Below are positions 5,956 to 11,583 of a DNA stretch of 25,480 bases, one piece after another (position 1 is the stretch's first letter; the number at the start of each line of letters is the position of its first letter). This DNA is from a virus. The translations under genes and the position numbers were made by a program. The stretch is taken from positions 1-25,480 of the IMG/VR virus record IMGVR_UViG_3300032242_001861. One strand, written 5' to 3'. The notes under the pieces were generated by a model. It did not search any database. It had not been told where the DNA came from and saw only the letters and a program-made list of their open reading frames with translations.

Positions 5956-6291
5956 CTATCTATCCCAGTATCTGTTCTGTCGCCGCTCTTCGCGCATGTG
6001 AGACGGGTCCATCTCATTCGGATCTAAACAAGGCAAGGTCAGCTTTCCGCCGCTTGTTAAGATAACCTTCCAGGTTTTGAGCGTCTTACGGCGCCCGCAG
6101 CTACCAAGGTATTCCTGCCATCGCTCCCAGACCTGAGCCTGAAGCTTCCCATCTTCGCTTTCGGCCTTGTCCCTTGGGTCAATCACAACGACACCAAAGG
6201 GGTTCACCTGAAGCTGCCCTATCAGCTTGTCGTAAAGCGGATCGGTTCGCGCGTCCTTGATGCGCTTTTCGCTCGTGTCCTGTTTCATCAT
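5956..6291 (-). CDS. Hypothetical protein at the end of the replication-initiation island
   Basis: This 111-residue protein starts at the ATG at 6291, overlapping the stop of the replisome-organizer-like gene as ATGA. It has a charged N-terminal helix (KQDTSEKRIKDARTDPLYDK), a strand-rich centre (NPFGVVVIDP) and a WERWQEYLGSCGRRKTLKTW segment. I do not recognise it. The coupling suggests it works with the replication protein, perhaps as an accessory. Confidence 0.65.
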   Translation of the reverse strand: MMKQDTSEKRIKDARTDPLYDKLIGQLQVNPFGVVVIDPRDKAESEDGKLQAQVWERWQEYLGSCGRRKTLKTWKVILTSGGKLTLPCLDPNEMDPSHMREERRQNRYWDR

Positions 6292-6875
6292 TCGAGCCCC
6301 AAGCCCCGTTTCATGCGAGCCAGGTTCTCCGCCCGGCTGATGACCGGCTGGTTTCCCTGGTAGCCCGATTGCTGCTGCTGATAGCCGTTCGGCCTGAATG
6401 GCGTCACGTTGCCCTGTTCGCGAACCCGCCGCATCCAATTGCGCCAGGTCGCATCCCAATCGGCCTTGACGCCTTTCTGCCCTGGAGCCGATCTGGCCCA
6501 GTCCCGAAACTTCTCAAGCTCCACCCCTTCCGCTTGAAACTCCCTCGGCTTCCAATCCTCAGAAAGACGAGCTGCGCGCTGTGCGCGCTTGACGGGTGTG
6601 GGGGTTAAGGAAGGGGGGTGTATAGTATTACTATAGGGGGATGGGGGGAAACCATCAGGGGGAGAGGGGTCCGCGGAATGTCCCGTGACATGTCCCGTGA
6701 CTGTCACGTGACCGGTTGTTTCCTTCGCTCTTTGCCTGATTTTTCTCTCGCGGTCATTCGCGCGGCGCTGGTCTATTAACGATTGTTTTTCGTCCAGATA
6801 GGTCAGAACCAGGCGCACGATTTCTAGCGTGGCCCCGGCTGCTTCCAACTGTTTTGTAAGCTCTGAGAGTGTCAT
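6288..6875 (-). CDS. Replisome-organizer-like replication initiation protein
   Basis: This 195-residue protein has three parts. There is an N-terminal helical segment (residues 1-50), and a flexible P/S/T-rich linker (about 52-100). The third part is a C-terminal block, LSEDWKPREFQ (104-114) followed by KADWDATWRNWMRRV (137-151). The 'W.p........FrdW......K.DWdatWrNWmrr' block is the usual C-terminal signature of phage replication (O-like or helicase-loader-like) proteins. The ATG at 6875 is chosen because GAGG lies 8 bases upstream; a longer in-frame extension has none. Three near-identical 11-base repeats lie within the linker coding sequence (6679-6712), as in phages whose origin lies inside the initiator gene. 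Its role would be to bring host helicase to the phage origin. Confidence 0.65.
   Translation of the reverse strand: MTLSELTKQLEAAGATLEIVRLVLTYLDEKQSLIDQRRANDRERKIRQRAKETTGHVTVTGHVTGHSADPSPPDGFPPSPYSNTIHPPSLTPTPVKRAQRAARLSEDWKPREFQAEGVELEKFRDWARSAPGQKGVKADWDATWRNWMRRVREQGNVTPFRPNGYQQQQSGYQGNQPVISRAENLARMKRGLGLE
6679..6712. repeat. Three 11-base direct repeats inside the replication gene (iteron candidate)
   Basis: TGTCCCGTGAC occurs at 6679-6689 and 6691-6701. A variant, TGTCACGTGAC, follows at 6702-6712 and contains the perfect palindrome GTCACGTGAC. About 45 bases to the left lies the inverted repeat TATAGTATTACTATA (6621-6635), the most AT-rich spot in a GC-rich gene. Repeats plus an adjacent AT-rich element fit an origin, but the repeats also encode GHVT repeats, so protein-level repetition is an alternative. 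Confidence 0.5.
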
Positions 6876-6898
6876 AGTGCAAACCTCAATAGATTGGG

Positions 6899-6927
6899 TT
6901 GCACGTAAGGAAGACCCCCTGTATATA
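6899..6927 (+). promoter_or_regulatory. Weak rightward promoter candidate for a small RNA
   Basis: TTGCAC (6899-6904), 17 bases, then TATATA (6922-6927). The match to consensus is modest (3 and 4 of 6). It is listed because the spacing is ideal and a strong rightward terminator follows within 90 bases without any rightward gene. Confidence 0.25.
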
Positions 6928-6933
6928 GATGGG

Positions 6934-7016
6934 GTTCCTCCCAGAACGCGCATCCCCTGGCGGGTTAGATGCTTTGAAGGCCCGCAGTGTCCCCCGACAA
7001 GCGGGCCTTCTTTTTT
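6934..7016 (+). ncRNA. Possible small RNA ending at an orphan terminator
   Basis: If transcription starts near 6934 it would yield an RNA of about 83 bases that ends in the terminator at 6976-7016. It would be encoded between two leftward genes (139-base gap). The terminator loop contains TGTCCCCC (6988-6995), which is complementary to the GGGGACA found at several ribosome binding sites of this phage. No expression data exist. The promoter is weak, so this stays a hypothesis. Confidence 0.3.
6976..7016 (+). terminator. Strong rho-independent terminator, rightward
   Basis: GAAGGCCCGC (6976-6985) pairs perfectly with GCGGGCCTTC (7001-7010) around a 15-base loop. TTTTTT follows at 7011-7016, on the plus strand only. 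It lies between leftward genes, and the nearest rightward gene ends 1 kb upstream, so it is oriented against its surroundings. Confidence 0.75.
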
Positions 7017-7509
7017 ACTGTACACCTCCGCGCGCATGGGGCAAGCCGTTTGCTTGCGCGTAACGCTTCAAACCATGCAAGACGCTCGTGTGATCGCACC
7101 CAGACCGGCGGGCTATGTCCGCAATGCTCAGATGGGAGCATTCGCTCGCGACCCGGTGCCAAAAGTAGCGCCTGGCTTCCACGATGTACTTCTGGCGACG
7201 CTTCCCCATCAACATTTTGACTGGCACTTCTGTTTCCCGTGAAACATCCACAAGCACCTGTTGAAAGGTCCGGCGCGTCGTCTCGATCTTCTCCCAAGGA
7301 CACTTGTTCACAACCAGAATGAAATCGCGCTTGGGGTCTATCAGCGGCTTCACCGGAAGCGCATTGTTCACATACAAGACAAAATCAGGAATTTGTGCAG
7401 GTTCTGGCTCTTTCACCGGCTCTTTTGGCTTTGGTGCTGGTCCCTCCCTTAATCTTTTTCTCACCTGTGCATAATGTGTGGATAACTCACGCTCGTAGTC
7501 ACTCAACAT
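7015..7509 (-). CDS. Stand-alone DnaA domain IV protein (DnaA-box reader)
   Basis: In this 164-residue protein, residues about 83-152 match the DNA-binding domain IV of the replication initiator DnaA. The match comprises QQVLVDVSRETEVPVKML, the basic loop GKRRQKYIVEAR (102-113), LSIADIARRSG (127-137) and the signature DHTSVLHG (139-146; DnaA has DHTTVLHA-like). There is no AAA+ ATPase domain. The N-terminal 80 residues have a P/E/K-rich linker (about 24-40) and a short strand region. The start at 7509 overlaps the upstream gene by 11 bases. Expected role: bind DnaA boxes on phage or host DNA, either to direct initiation or to block the host origin or regulate genes. Two perfect boxes lie in its own 5' coding region. 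Confidence 0.8.
   Translation of the reverse strand: MLSDYERELSTHYAQVRKRLREGPAPKPKEPVKEPEPAQIPDFVLYVNNALPVKPLIDPKRDFILVVNKCPWEKIETTRRTFQQVLVDVSRETEVPVKMLMGKRRQKYIVEARRYFWHRVASECSHLSIADIARRSGCDHTSVLHGLKRYAQANGLPHARGGVQ
7466..7485 (-). promoter_or_regulatory. Two tandem consensus DnaA boxes
   Basis: On the minus strand TTATCCACA (7485-7477) is followed after 2 bases by TTATGCACA (7474-7466). Both fit TTATNCACA at all positions and point the same way. They lie in codons about 9-15 of the DnaA-like gene. I found no other perfect box by eye in the window. Confidence 0.8.
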
Positions 7510-7681
7510 GTTTAACTTCCTCTGTTTTTTCTTCTGGCTGCGGCAGGTTGACGCAGGCGTCTAAACCCTTCGCAATGAGGTATTTTACTGCTTCAGTCTC
7601 GCTTTTGAAGCGCTCATTAAACCGAAAATCTTCAATGGCCTGCGCCATTTCGTCACTGAGATTGTACACGCATCGCTTCAT
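7499..7681 (-). CDS. Ribbon-helix-helix-like regulator
   Basis: This 60-residue protein reads MKRCVYNLSDEMAQAIEDF, then a helix with R and E and ETEAVKYLIAKGLDA. The pattern is one short strand plus two helices, as in CopG/Arc-type repressors, which bind DNA as dimers. ATG 7681 is preferred because AGGGG lies 6 bases upstream; an in-frame ATG 8 codons earlier has no such site. It is first in the leftward island and lies next to an imperfect palindrome (7699-7716), so autoregulation and control of the divergent recombination unit are likely. The C-terminal tail (PQPEEKTEEVKHVE) is charged. Confidence 0.65.
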   Translation of the reverse strand: MKRCVYNLSDEMAQAIEDFRFNERFKSETEAVKYLIAKGLDACVNLPQPEEKTEEVKHVE

Positions 7682-7698
7682 GATAGTCCCCTGTTGAA

Positions 7699-7716
7699 TT
7701 GACAATAAATTGTTAA
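7699..7716. promoter_or_regulatory. Imperfect palindrome in divergent promoter region (operator candidate)
   Basis: TTGACAATAAATTGTTAA matches its own reverse complement at 7 of 9 pairs. ATTGACAA occurs here (7698-7705) and again at 7733-7740. The site lies between the ribbon-helix-helix gene and the rightward recombination genes, so it is a natural target for that regulator. Confidence 0.4.
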
Positions 7717-7733
7717 ACCATAACGCAAGTCTA

Positions 7734-7757
7734 TTGACAAGTGGTAATGATGGGCTC
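7734..7757 (+). promoter_or_regulatory. Rightward promoter candidate for the recombination genes
   Basis: A perfect TTGACA lies at 7734-7739, but the bases about 17-18 downstream (CTAATT or TAATTG) match a -10 element poorly. Some promoter is required here because the upstream genes point the other way. An activator-dependent promoter is possible. Confidence 0.3.
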
Positions 7758-7794
7758 TAATTGGGCCTGTCGCATCAGACACACGGGGACAAAC

Positions 7795-8688
7795 ATGGAC
7801 GGATTTAGCAAAGAGGAACGGGCTACGGCCTGGTGGGCAACGGATAGCCGCAGGGCGGTTTCTGGCAATTTATATGAAGTCTTAAGAGAGAAGTGGGGCG
7901 AGATTGAGCGCCCTGATCTCTCAGGCATTGAGGCGGTTCGCATGGGCTTGATGATGCAGCCCGCGATTGCCGATATTTTTACGGACGTGACGAAGATCAC
8001 GACGAGCCCGCTGGATGAACCAGGCACCTGCCGCACCCAGCCGTGGCTCCGCGCGCATTTTGATTTTGTGACTGAAGATGGCGGTCTTCTGGAAGTGAAG
8101 AACTTCAACATCGCGACCATCAACAAATACTCCGAGATGGACGAGCCCATTCGCATCCCAGAGGCCGACTACATTCAGTGCTTGCACGAGGCCGTGGTGC
8201 GCGGCGTTCCTCACGTCTATTTCGCGGTTCTGTTCGGTGGTCAGCAGTTTCGCTACTACAAGCTGGAATTCACGCCCGCTGAGAAAGAGGCGTTCATACA
8301 GCGCGCTGCGCAGTGGTGGGGCTTTGTAAATTCTCGCCTTCTTCCAGAGCCGACTAACTCTGAAGAGGCCACTATACGCTTCCCCAAGAGCATGGAGGGC
8401 TATGTTACCGCAGACGCCACCGTTGAAGCTGTCGCGAAAGAGCTGCGTCATGTGAAGAACCAAATCAAGCAGCTTGAAGAATACGAAGAGAAGGCGACTT
8501 TTGTGCTGCAAAAGTGCATGGGCGAGAGCGGCACGCTGATGAATGTTGCCGGTGAGACGTTGGCTACATGGAAATCAGCGAAAGGCTCAAAGCGTTTTGA
8601 CGCGAAGGCGTTCAAAGAGAGCCACCCTGGCCTTTACGCTGAATATGAAAAAGAAACAGCCGGTTCGCGCCGGTTTCTCGTGAAGTGA
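7795..8688 (+). CDS. YqaJ-type viral recombination exonuclease
   Basis: This 297-residue protein would resect double-strand ends 5' to 3' and load the annealing protein encoded next. The N-terminus shows the family pattern of a helix with an early E/R-rich segment (SKEERATAWW). Further on is HFDFVTEDGGLLEVKNFN (residues about 97-114), where the D and E-x-K form the PD-(D/E)xK nuclease core. EADYIQCLHEAVVRGVPHVYFAVLFGG follows, with the family's Q at the motif after the core. The C-terminal third is a coiled coil (VAKELRHVKNQIKQLEEYEEK) plus a basic end. ATG 7795 follows CGGGGACAAAC; an in-frame upstream GTG lacks a site. It is followed by the RecT-like gene after 7 bases. Confidence 0.85.
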   Translation: MDGFSKEERATAWWATDSRRAVSGNLYEVLREKWGEIERPDLSGIEAVRMGLMMQPAIADIFTDVTKITTSPLDEPGTCRTQPWLRAHFDFVTEDGGLLEVKNFNIATINKYSEMDEPIRIPEADYIQCLHEAVVRGVPHVYFAVLFGGQQFRYYKLEFTPAEKEAFIQRAAQWWGFVNSRLLPEPTNSEEATIRFPKSMEGYVTADATVEAVAKELRHVKNQIKQLEEYEEKATFVLQKCMGESGTLMNVAGETLATWKSAKGSKRFDAKAFKESHPGLYAEYEKETAGSRRFLVK

Positions 8689-8695
8689 GGCTACA

Positions 8696-9454
8696 ATGAG
8701 CAACATGATGGTTCCGTGGACCGACCAGGAAAGGATGGCAAATGCCATTGCCAAATCTGGCCTCTTTGGCCTTAAGAGTGCTGATCAAGTGCTCGCCCTC
8801 ATGGCCGTGGCGCAGGCCGAGGGACGCCACCCTGGTTCGGTGGCCCGAGACTACCACATCATCCAAGGACGACCGGCCCTCCGTGCGGACGCGATGCTGG
8901 CTAGGTTCCAGCAAGCCGGGGGAACGGTGAATTGGCTCAAATATGCGGACGACGAGGTTAAAGCTGAGTTTTCCCATGCCCAAGGCGGTTCTCTCACATT
9001 GTCCTGGACACTGAAGCAAGCCAAAGAGATCGGTCTTGCCGGAAAGGACAATTGGAAGAACTACCCGCGTGCCATGTTGCGTGCCCGTGTGATCTCCGAG
9101 GGAATTCGTACTGTGTACCCTGGAGTTCTCACGGGAGAGTACACCCCTGATGAAGTGATGGACTTCCAGCCCGCGCAGCAGGCCCCCAGAATTGAGGTTT
9201 TGGAGGCTGAGCCCCTGAAAGAAGGGATTGCGCTCTATGTTCCTGACGCGGACGGTTCTGTGAAGGTCTACAAGTGGTGCGCTGGTGAAGATGAGTGGAG
9301 AGACACATATTTGGACCTTTTGGAGAAGGTCAGAAACGCCAAAAAAGTGCCAGAGGCTGAAAAGGCCGAAAAGCTGCACTATCTGAAAGAATACAACGAG
9401 GAAACCATCGCCAGGCTGTTTGGCGAGGAAGAGACCGAGGTGGAAAATGGCTGA
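8696..9454 (+). CDS. RecT-like single-strand annealing protein
   Basis: This 252-residue protein has the central RecT pattern. It comprises VLALMAVAQAEGRHPGSVARDYHIIQGRPALRADAMLARFQQAGG (residues about 32-75, given here in two parts in the family pattern '..G.P.l.aDamla'), then a strand-rich centre and NYPRAMLRARVISEGIRTVYPGVLTGEYTPDEV (about 122-154). It would coat single strands left by the exonuclease and pair them with a complementary strand. The C-terminus (residues about 215-252) is charged and helical. It has an 8-base overlap with the SSB-like gene, so the three are coupled. Confidence 0.8.
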   Translation: MSNMMVPWTDQERMANAIAKSGLFGLKSADQVLALMAVAQAEGRHPGSVARDYHIIQGRPALRADAMLARFQQAGGTVNWLKYADDEVKAEFSHAQGGSLTLSWTLKQAKEIGLAGKDNWKNYPRAMLRARVISEGIRTVYPGVLTGEYTPDEVMDFQPAQQAPRIEVLEAEPLKEGIALYVPDADGSVKVYKWCAGEDEWRDTYLDLLEKVRNAKKVPEAEKAEKLHYLKEYNEETIARLFGEEETEVENG

Positions 9455-9704
9455 TTACAAAAACAAGGACGGTTCAGGCGTTCTGTTCTTCAACGAAGAC
9501 AAGCGAAACGAGAAAGCGCCCGATTATAAGGGAAAACTCATTCTCGACAGGGACTACACGAAAGGCTCAGAAGTGAAGCTTTCGGGCTGGAGAAAGAAAA
9601 CCCCGAAAAACCACCTTGTCTCGCTGGCCGTGGACAACTATTCCGCAAACACGGACAAGCAGTGGCCGAAGCCGGTCAACGAAGACGAAACGATCCCGTT
9701 TTGA
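9447..9704 (+). CDS. Small SSB-like protein with SSB-type C-terminal tip
   Basis: This 85-residue protein begins MADYKNKDGSGVLFFNEDKR and continues with a strand-rich region (KGKLILDRDYTKGSEVKLSGW, HLVSLAVDNYS). This is consistent with a small OB-fold. The last residues, NEDETIPF, closely resemble the DDDIPF tip by which bacterial SSB recruits partners. The gene overlaps the RecT-like gene by 8 bases and the RusA gene by 4, so it sits in a recombination cassette. It may coat single strands or recruit host SSB partners. The fold is inferred, not proven. Confidence 0.6.
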   Translation: MADYKNKDGSGVLFFNEDKRNEKAPDYKGKLILDRDYTKGSEVKLSGWRKKTPKNHLVSLAVDNYSANTDKQWPKPVNEDETIPF

Positions 9705-10186
9705 GTACGATTGTTTTCGTCATTCCAGGAACAGCGCGGGGGAAGCAACGCCCCCGTTTCGCTCGCACAGGACGCGTCTATACGCCCGCGCAGACGGTCA
9801 ACCAAGAGGCGTATATCAAGATGCTGGCGGCAACCGCTATGCGTGGTCTTGCCCCGCTCATAGGCCCATTAGAAGCTACTTTCAGCATAAGCGTGGCAAT
9901 ACCTAAAAGTTTTACGGGGGAGAAGCGAAAACGAATAGAAGAAGGAAAGCTATTTCCTACTTCAAAGCCTGATTTGGACAATGTGGTGAAATTGTTGTGT
10001 GACGCGATGAATGGCGTGGTGTACGGCGATGATATGCAGATTGTCGATCTTTATGTGAGTAAGACATACGCCGTCGCAGGTTCAACAACCGTGATGGTAT
10101 CAATGAAGGGGACAAATGATGGACACGATAGATCCGAAGGTAGCGGGCAAGTGGACAGAGGACCGCATGGAAGCGGTGATGATTGA
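9701..10186 (+). CDS. rusA: RusA-family Holliday junction resolvase
   Basis: From TTG 9701 the protein would have 161 residues, starting MSTIVFVIPGTARGKQRPRF. That is the family N-terminus 'fvipG.p.gK.RpR'. The catalytic region is KPDLDNVVKLLCDAMNGVVYGDD, with the three aspartates expected for RusA (D-L-D and the D in YGDD or DDMQ). RusA cuts four-way junctions so that packaged DNA is free of branches. TTG overlaps the upstream stop as TTGA; a GTG at 9662 would add 13 residues that do not fit the family. The last 23 codons overlap the next gene and look non-conserved. Confidence 0.82.
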   Translation: MSTIVFVIPGTARGKQRPRFARTGRVYTPAQTVNQEAYIKMLAATAMRGLAPLIGPLEATFSISVAIPKSFTGEKRKRIEEGKLFPTSKPDLDNVVKLLCDAMNGVVYGDDMQIVDLYVSKTYAVAGSTTVMVSMKGTNDGHDRSEGSGQVDRGPHGSGDD

Positions 10187-10367
10187 GCTGGGCTCAGAAA
10201 AGGCGAAAGTGAAAAGCTGGTCTCGTCATTACGATGATCTACACAAAAAGTATGAGACGCTTTGTGATGCGCTCTACAAAATTGTTGGGCTTGATGAGTA
10301 CGAGCGTGAGACATGCGTGTGGATTGCAAAGGACGCTTTGAAAGATATTGGGGAGTGGCCGAAATGA
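10119..10367 (+). CDS. Hypothetical, first member of the coiled-coil paralog array
   Basis: The product has 82 residues if the second of two adjacent ATGs (10116, 10119) is used, which gives AGGGG a spacing of 7. It carries a helix with EKAKVKSWSRHYDDLHKKYETLCDALYKI, then CVWIAKDALKDIGEWPK. The end, 'A..AL..I', resembles the ends of the following three proteins (ARTALEG, ARKALEG), so it may be a diverged member. The gene is embedded within the RusA 3' end and coupled to the next gene by ATGA. No function is known. Confidence 0.6.
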   Translation: MDTIDPKVAGKWTEDRMEAVMIELGSEKAKVKSWSRHYDDLHKKYETLCDALYKIVGLDEYERETCVWIAKDALKDIGEWPK

Positions 10368-10588
10368 CAGACAATCTTGTAAAGCGGCTGCGCGGTATGT
10401 GTGGCGACGATGGAATTTTGGCTATCCGCGACATTTACGATCATGATGTTGCAGAGGCCGCCGACCGCATTGAAAAACTGGAGGCGGCGCTGCGGGAGAT
10501 CATTACGCATTGTGAAGTGCCAGAACGGCCAAATGCTAGAGCCTTGAGGCTCATTGCCCGCACAGCACTGGAGGGGGAAGATGACTGA
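10364..10588 (+). CDS. Small coiled-coil protein, paralog A
   Basis: This 74-residue protein starts MTDNLVKRLRGMCGDDGILA and contains AADRIEKLEAALREI and ends ARTALEGEDD. The module 'D(N/D)LVKRLR ... AA(D/E)RI.KLEAALR ... AR.ALEGKD' is common in phages of alphaproteobacteria as remembered, function unknown. The start overlaps the upstream stop as ATGA, and the end overlaps the next start by 8 bases. The short helix around residues 33-50 could be a homo-oligomer coil. Confidence 0.7.
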   Translation: MTDNLVKRLRGMCGDDGILAIRDIYDHDVAEAADRIEKLEAALREIITHCEVPERPNARALRLIARTALEGEDD

Positions 10589-11157
10589 TGATCTTGTGAA
10601 ACGGCTGCGCAGCCCTAATGGGCCATTTAACTGGGAAGATGCTGTTGCAACTTACCTTGAAGCCGCCGAACGCATTCAGAAGCTGGAGGCGGCGCTGCGG
10701 AGCGTTCTCCAGTATCGACTGACAGATGAAGCGTGGGTCAAATTAGGGTTTGATCCTAAAAAAATCCGCGTTGAATTTGATGCTGCCCGCAAAGCACTGG
10801 AGGGGAAAGATGAATAATCGTTATATGGTTATCAGCCCAGACACTCTTGAAGCGATGCGCCGGGCTGGACACGCTGCCAAATTAGAAGTTCGCATCGAGA
10901 AGCTGGAGGCGGGGATAAACGCTTTGGTAAATTGTCAAAGTGCTTTGCCCAGAGCAGCCCTGCGTGAAGCAGCGGCGGATATATTGGATAAAAGAACGTG
11001 GCGCACCGAAGACCAATCGCCGCTTGTTTCACAGAACCACGCATTTAGATTCCGCATCGAGAAGCTGGAGGCGGCGTTGCGGGAGATAGCGGCATTGGGG
11101 TTCTGGGACGGCGACAGCGCGATGAATATTGCCCGCAAAGCACTGGAGGGGAAAGAT
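10460..11157 (+). repeat. Recurrent DNA modules in the coiled-coil paralog array
   Basis: Near-identical segments recur. CTGGAGGCGGCG-type blocks encode the K-L-E-A-A helix (about 10481, 10683, 10904 and 11066). CACTGGAGGGG(A/G)AAGATGA-type blocks, which join a stop to the next start, recur at about 10565, 10794 and 11141. Long identity between neighbouring genes gives substrates for unequal recombination, which could expand or shrink the array. Confidence 0.65.
10581..10817 (+). CDS. Small coiled-coil protein, paralog B
   Basis: This 78-residue protein starts MTDDLVKRLRSPNGPFNWED and contains AAERIQKLEAALRSVLQY and ends ARKALEGKDE. It differs from paralog A in the segment between the two conserved blocks, which suggests duplication followed by divergence. 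GGAGGGGGA precedes the ATG. Start and stop overlap both neighbours by 8 bases, so the whole array would be translated as one coupled unit. Confidence 0.7.
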   Translation: MTDDLVKRLRSPNGPFNWEDAVATYLEAAERIQKLEAALRSVLQYRLTDEAWVKLGFDPKKIRVEFDAARKALEGKDE

Positions 11158-11163
11158 GAGTGA
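10810..11163 (+). CDS. Small coiled-coil protein, paralog C with two coiled-coil modules
   Basis: This 117-residue protein contains EVRIEKLEAGINALVN and, further on, FRIEKLEAALREIAALG, so it carries the conserved helix twice. It ends ARKALEGKDE. The N-terminal MNNRYMVISPDTLEAMRRAG has no match in A or B. This looks like a fusion or internal duplication in the array. It overlaps paralog B by 8 bases, and its stop overlaps the small membrane peptide start by 8. Confidence 0.7.
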   Translation: MNNRYMVISPDTLEAMRRAGHAAKLEVRIEKLEAGINALVNCQSALPRAALREAAADILDKRTWRTEDQSPLVSQNHAFRFRIEKLEAALREIAALGFWDGDSAMNIARKALEGKDE

Positions 11164-11236
11164 GTGTGAGGTTGCAGCCTTTTGGGTTGTGATCTGTATA
11201 TTGGCAATAACTCTAATCTGGGGACTACTGAAATGA
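11156..11236 (+). CDS. 26-residue hydrophobic peptide (small membrane protein)
   Basis: ATG 11156 overlaps the upstream stop by 8 bases, with GGAGGGG upstream. The peptide starts MSECEVAAFWVVICILAITL and ends IWGLLK, a single transmembrane helix with a polar start. The TGA overlaps the next ATG as ATGA. Because it fits exactly into the coupled chain, real translation is likely. It has no recognised function and is too short for most gene finders. Confidence 0.55.
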   Translation: MSECEVAAFWVVICILAITLIWGLLK

Positions 11237-11583
11237 ACTACACAGACGTATTTGCACAAGCCATTGCTACCTTGAGGGAGCGTGGAGAGAAGTATGGCAA
11301 CGCCGCTGAGATGTTTGACCGAACAGCTCGTCTGGCAACGATTATCCTCGACAAAGAAATCTCACCTTTTGAAGTGGCGACTATCCTGAAGTGTCTAAAG
11401 GACGCCAGAAAAAAGAATGATCGGCTTAACGTTGATCACTACATCGACGCGATCAATTACGAAGCGTTCGCGTATCAATTCGCCACCGCAAGCTTGGACG
11501 CCGAGACAGAAGACAAGCTGACAGCCGAGTTTGCCAAGCGTTTCGCCCCCGTCATGCCCGATACAGGAGAATTCAATGTCTAA
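11233..11583 (+). CDS. DUF6378-like protein
   Basis: This 116-residue protein reads ATLRERGEKYGNAAEMF (residues 12-28), then ILDKEISPFEVATILKCLKDARKK and DRLNVDHYIDAINYEAFA. It has the family pattern 'RG..YG.a.e.F...a.l...il...vtp..va..l..lK.aR......ddswvDi.gYaa', recalled as DUF6378 and unchecked. Function is not established; it resembles all-alpha nucleotide-handling proteins such as MazG-like folds, but that is a weak analogy. The gene is coupled on both sides and precedes the glycosyltransferase-like gene. Confidence 0.68.
   Translation: MNYTDVFAQAIATLRERGEKYGNAAEMFDRTARLATIILDKEISPFEVATILKCLKDARKKNDRLNVDHYIDAINYEAFAYQFATASLDAETEDKLTAEFAKRFAPVMPDTGEFNV

Noticed and set aside
6829-7242. 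Rightward open frame of 137 codons crossing the orphan terminator
   Set aside because: It runs through the terminator and antisense to the DnaA-like gene, with no start site or family pattern.
9662-9700. Longer RusA start at GTG 9662
   Set aside because: It adds 13 residues unlike the family N-terminus and overlaps the upstream gene by 43 bases; TTG 9701 gives the expected start and TTGA coupling.
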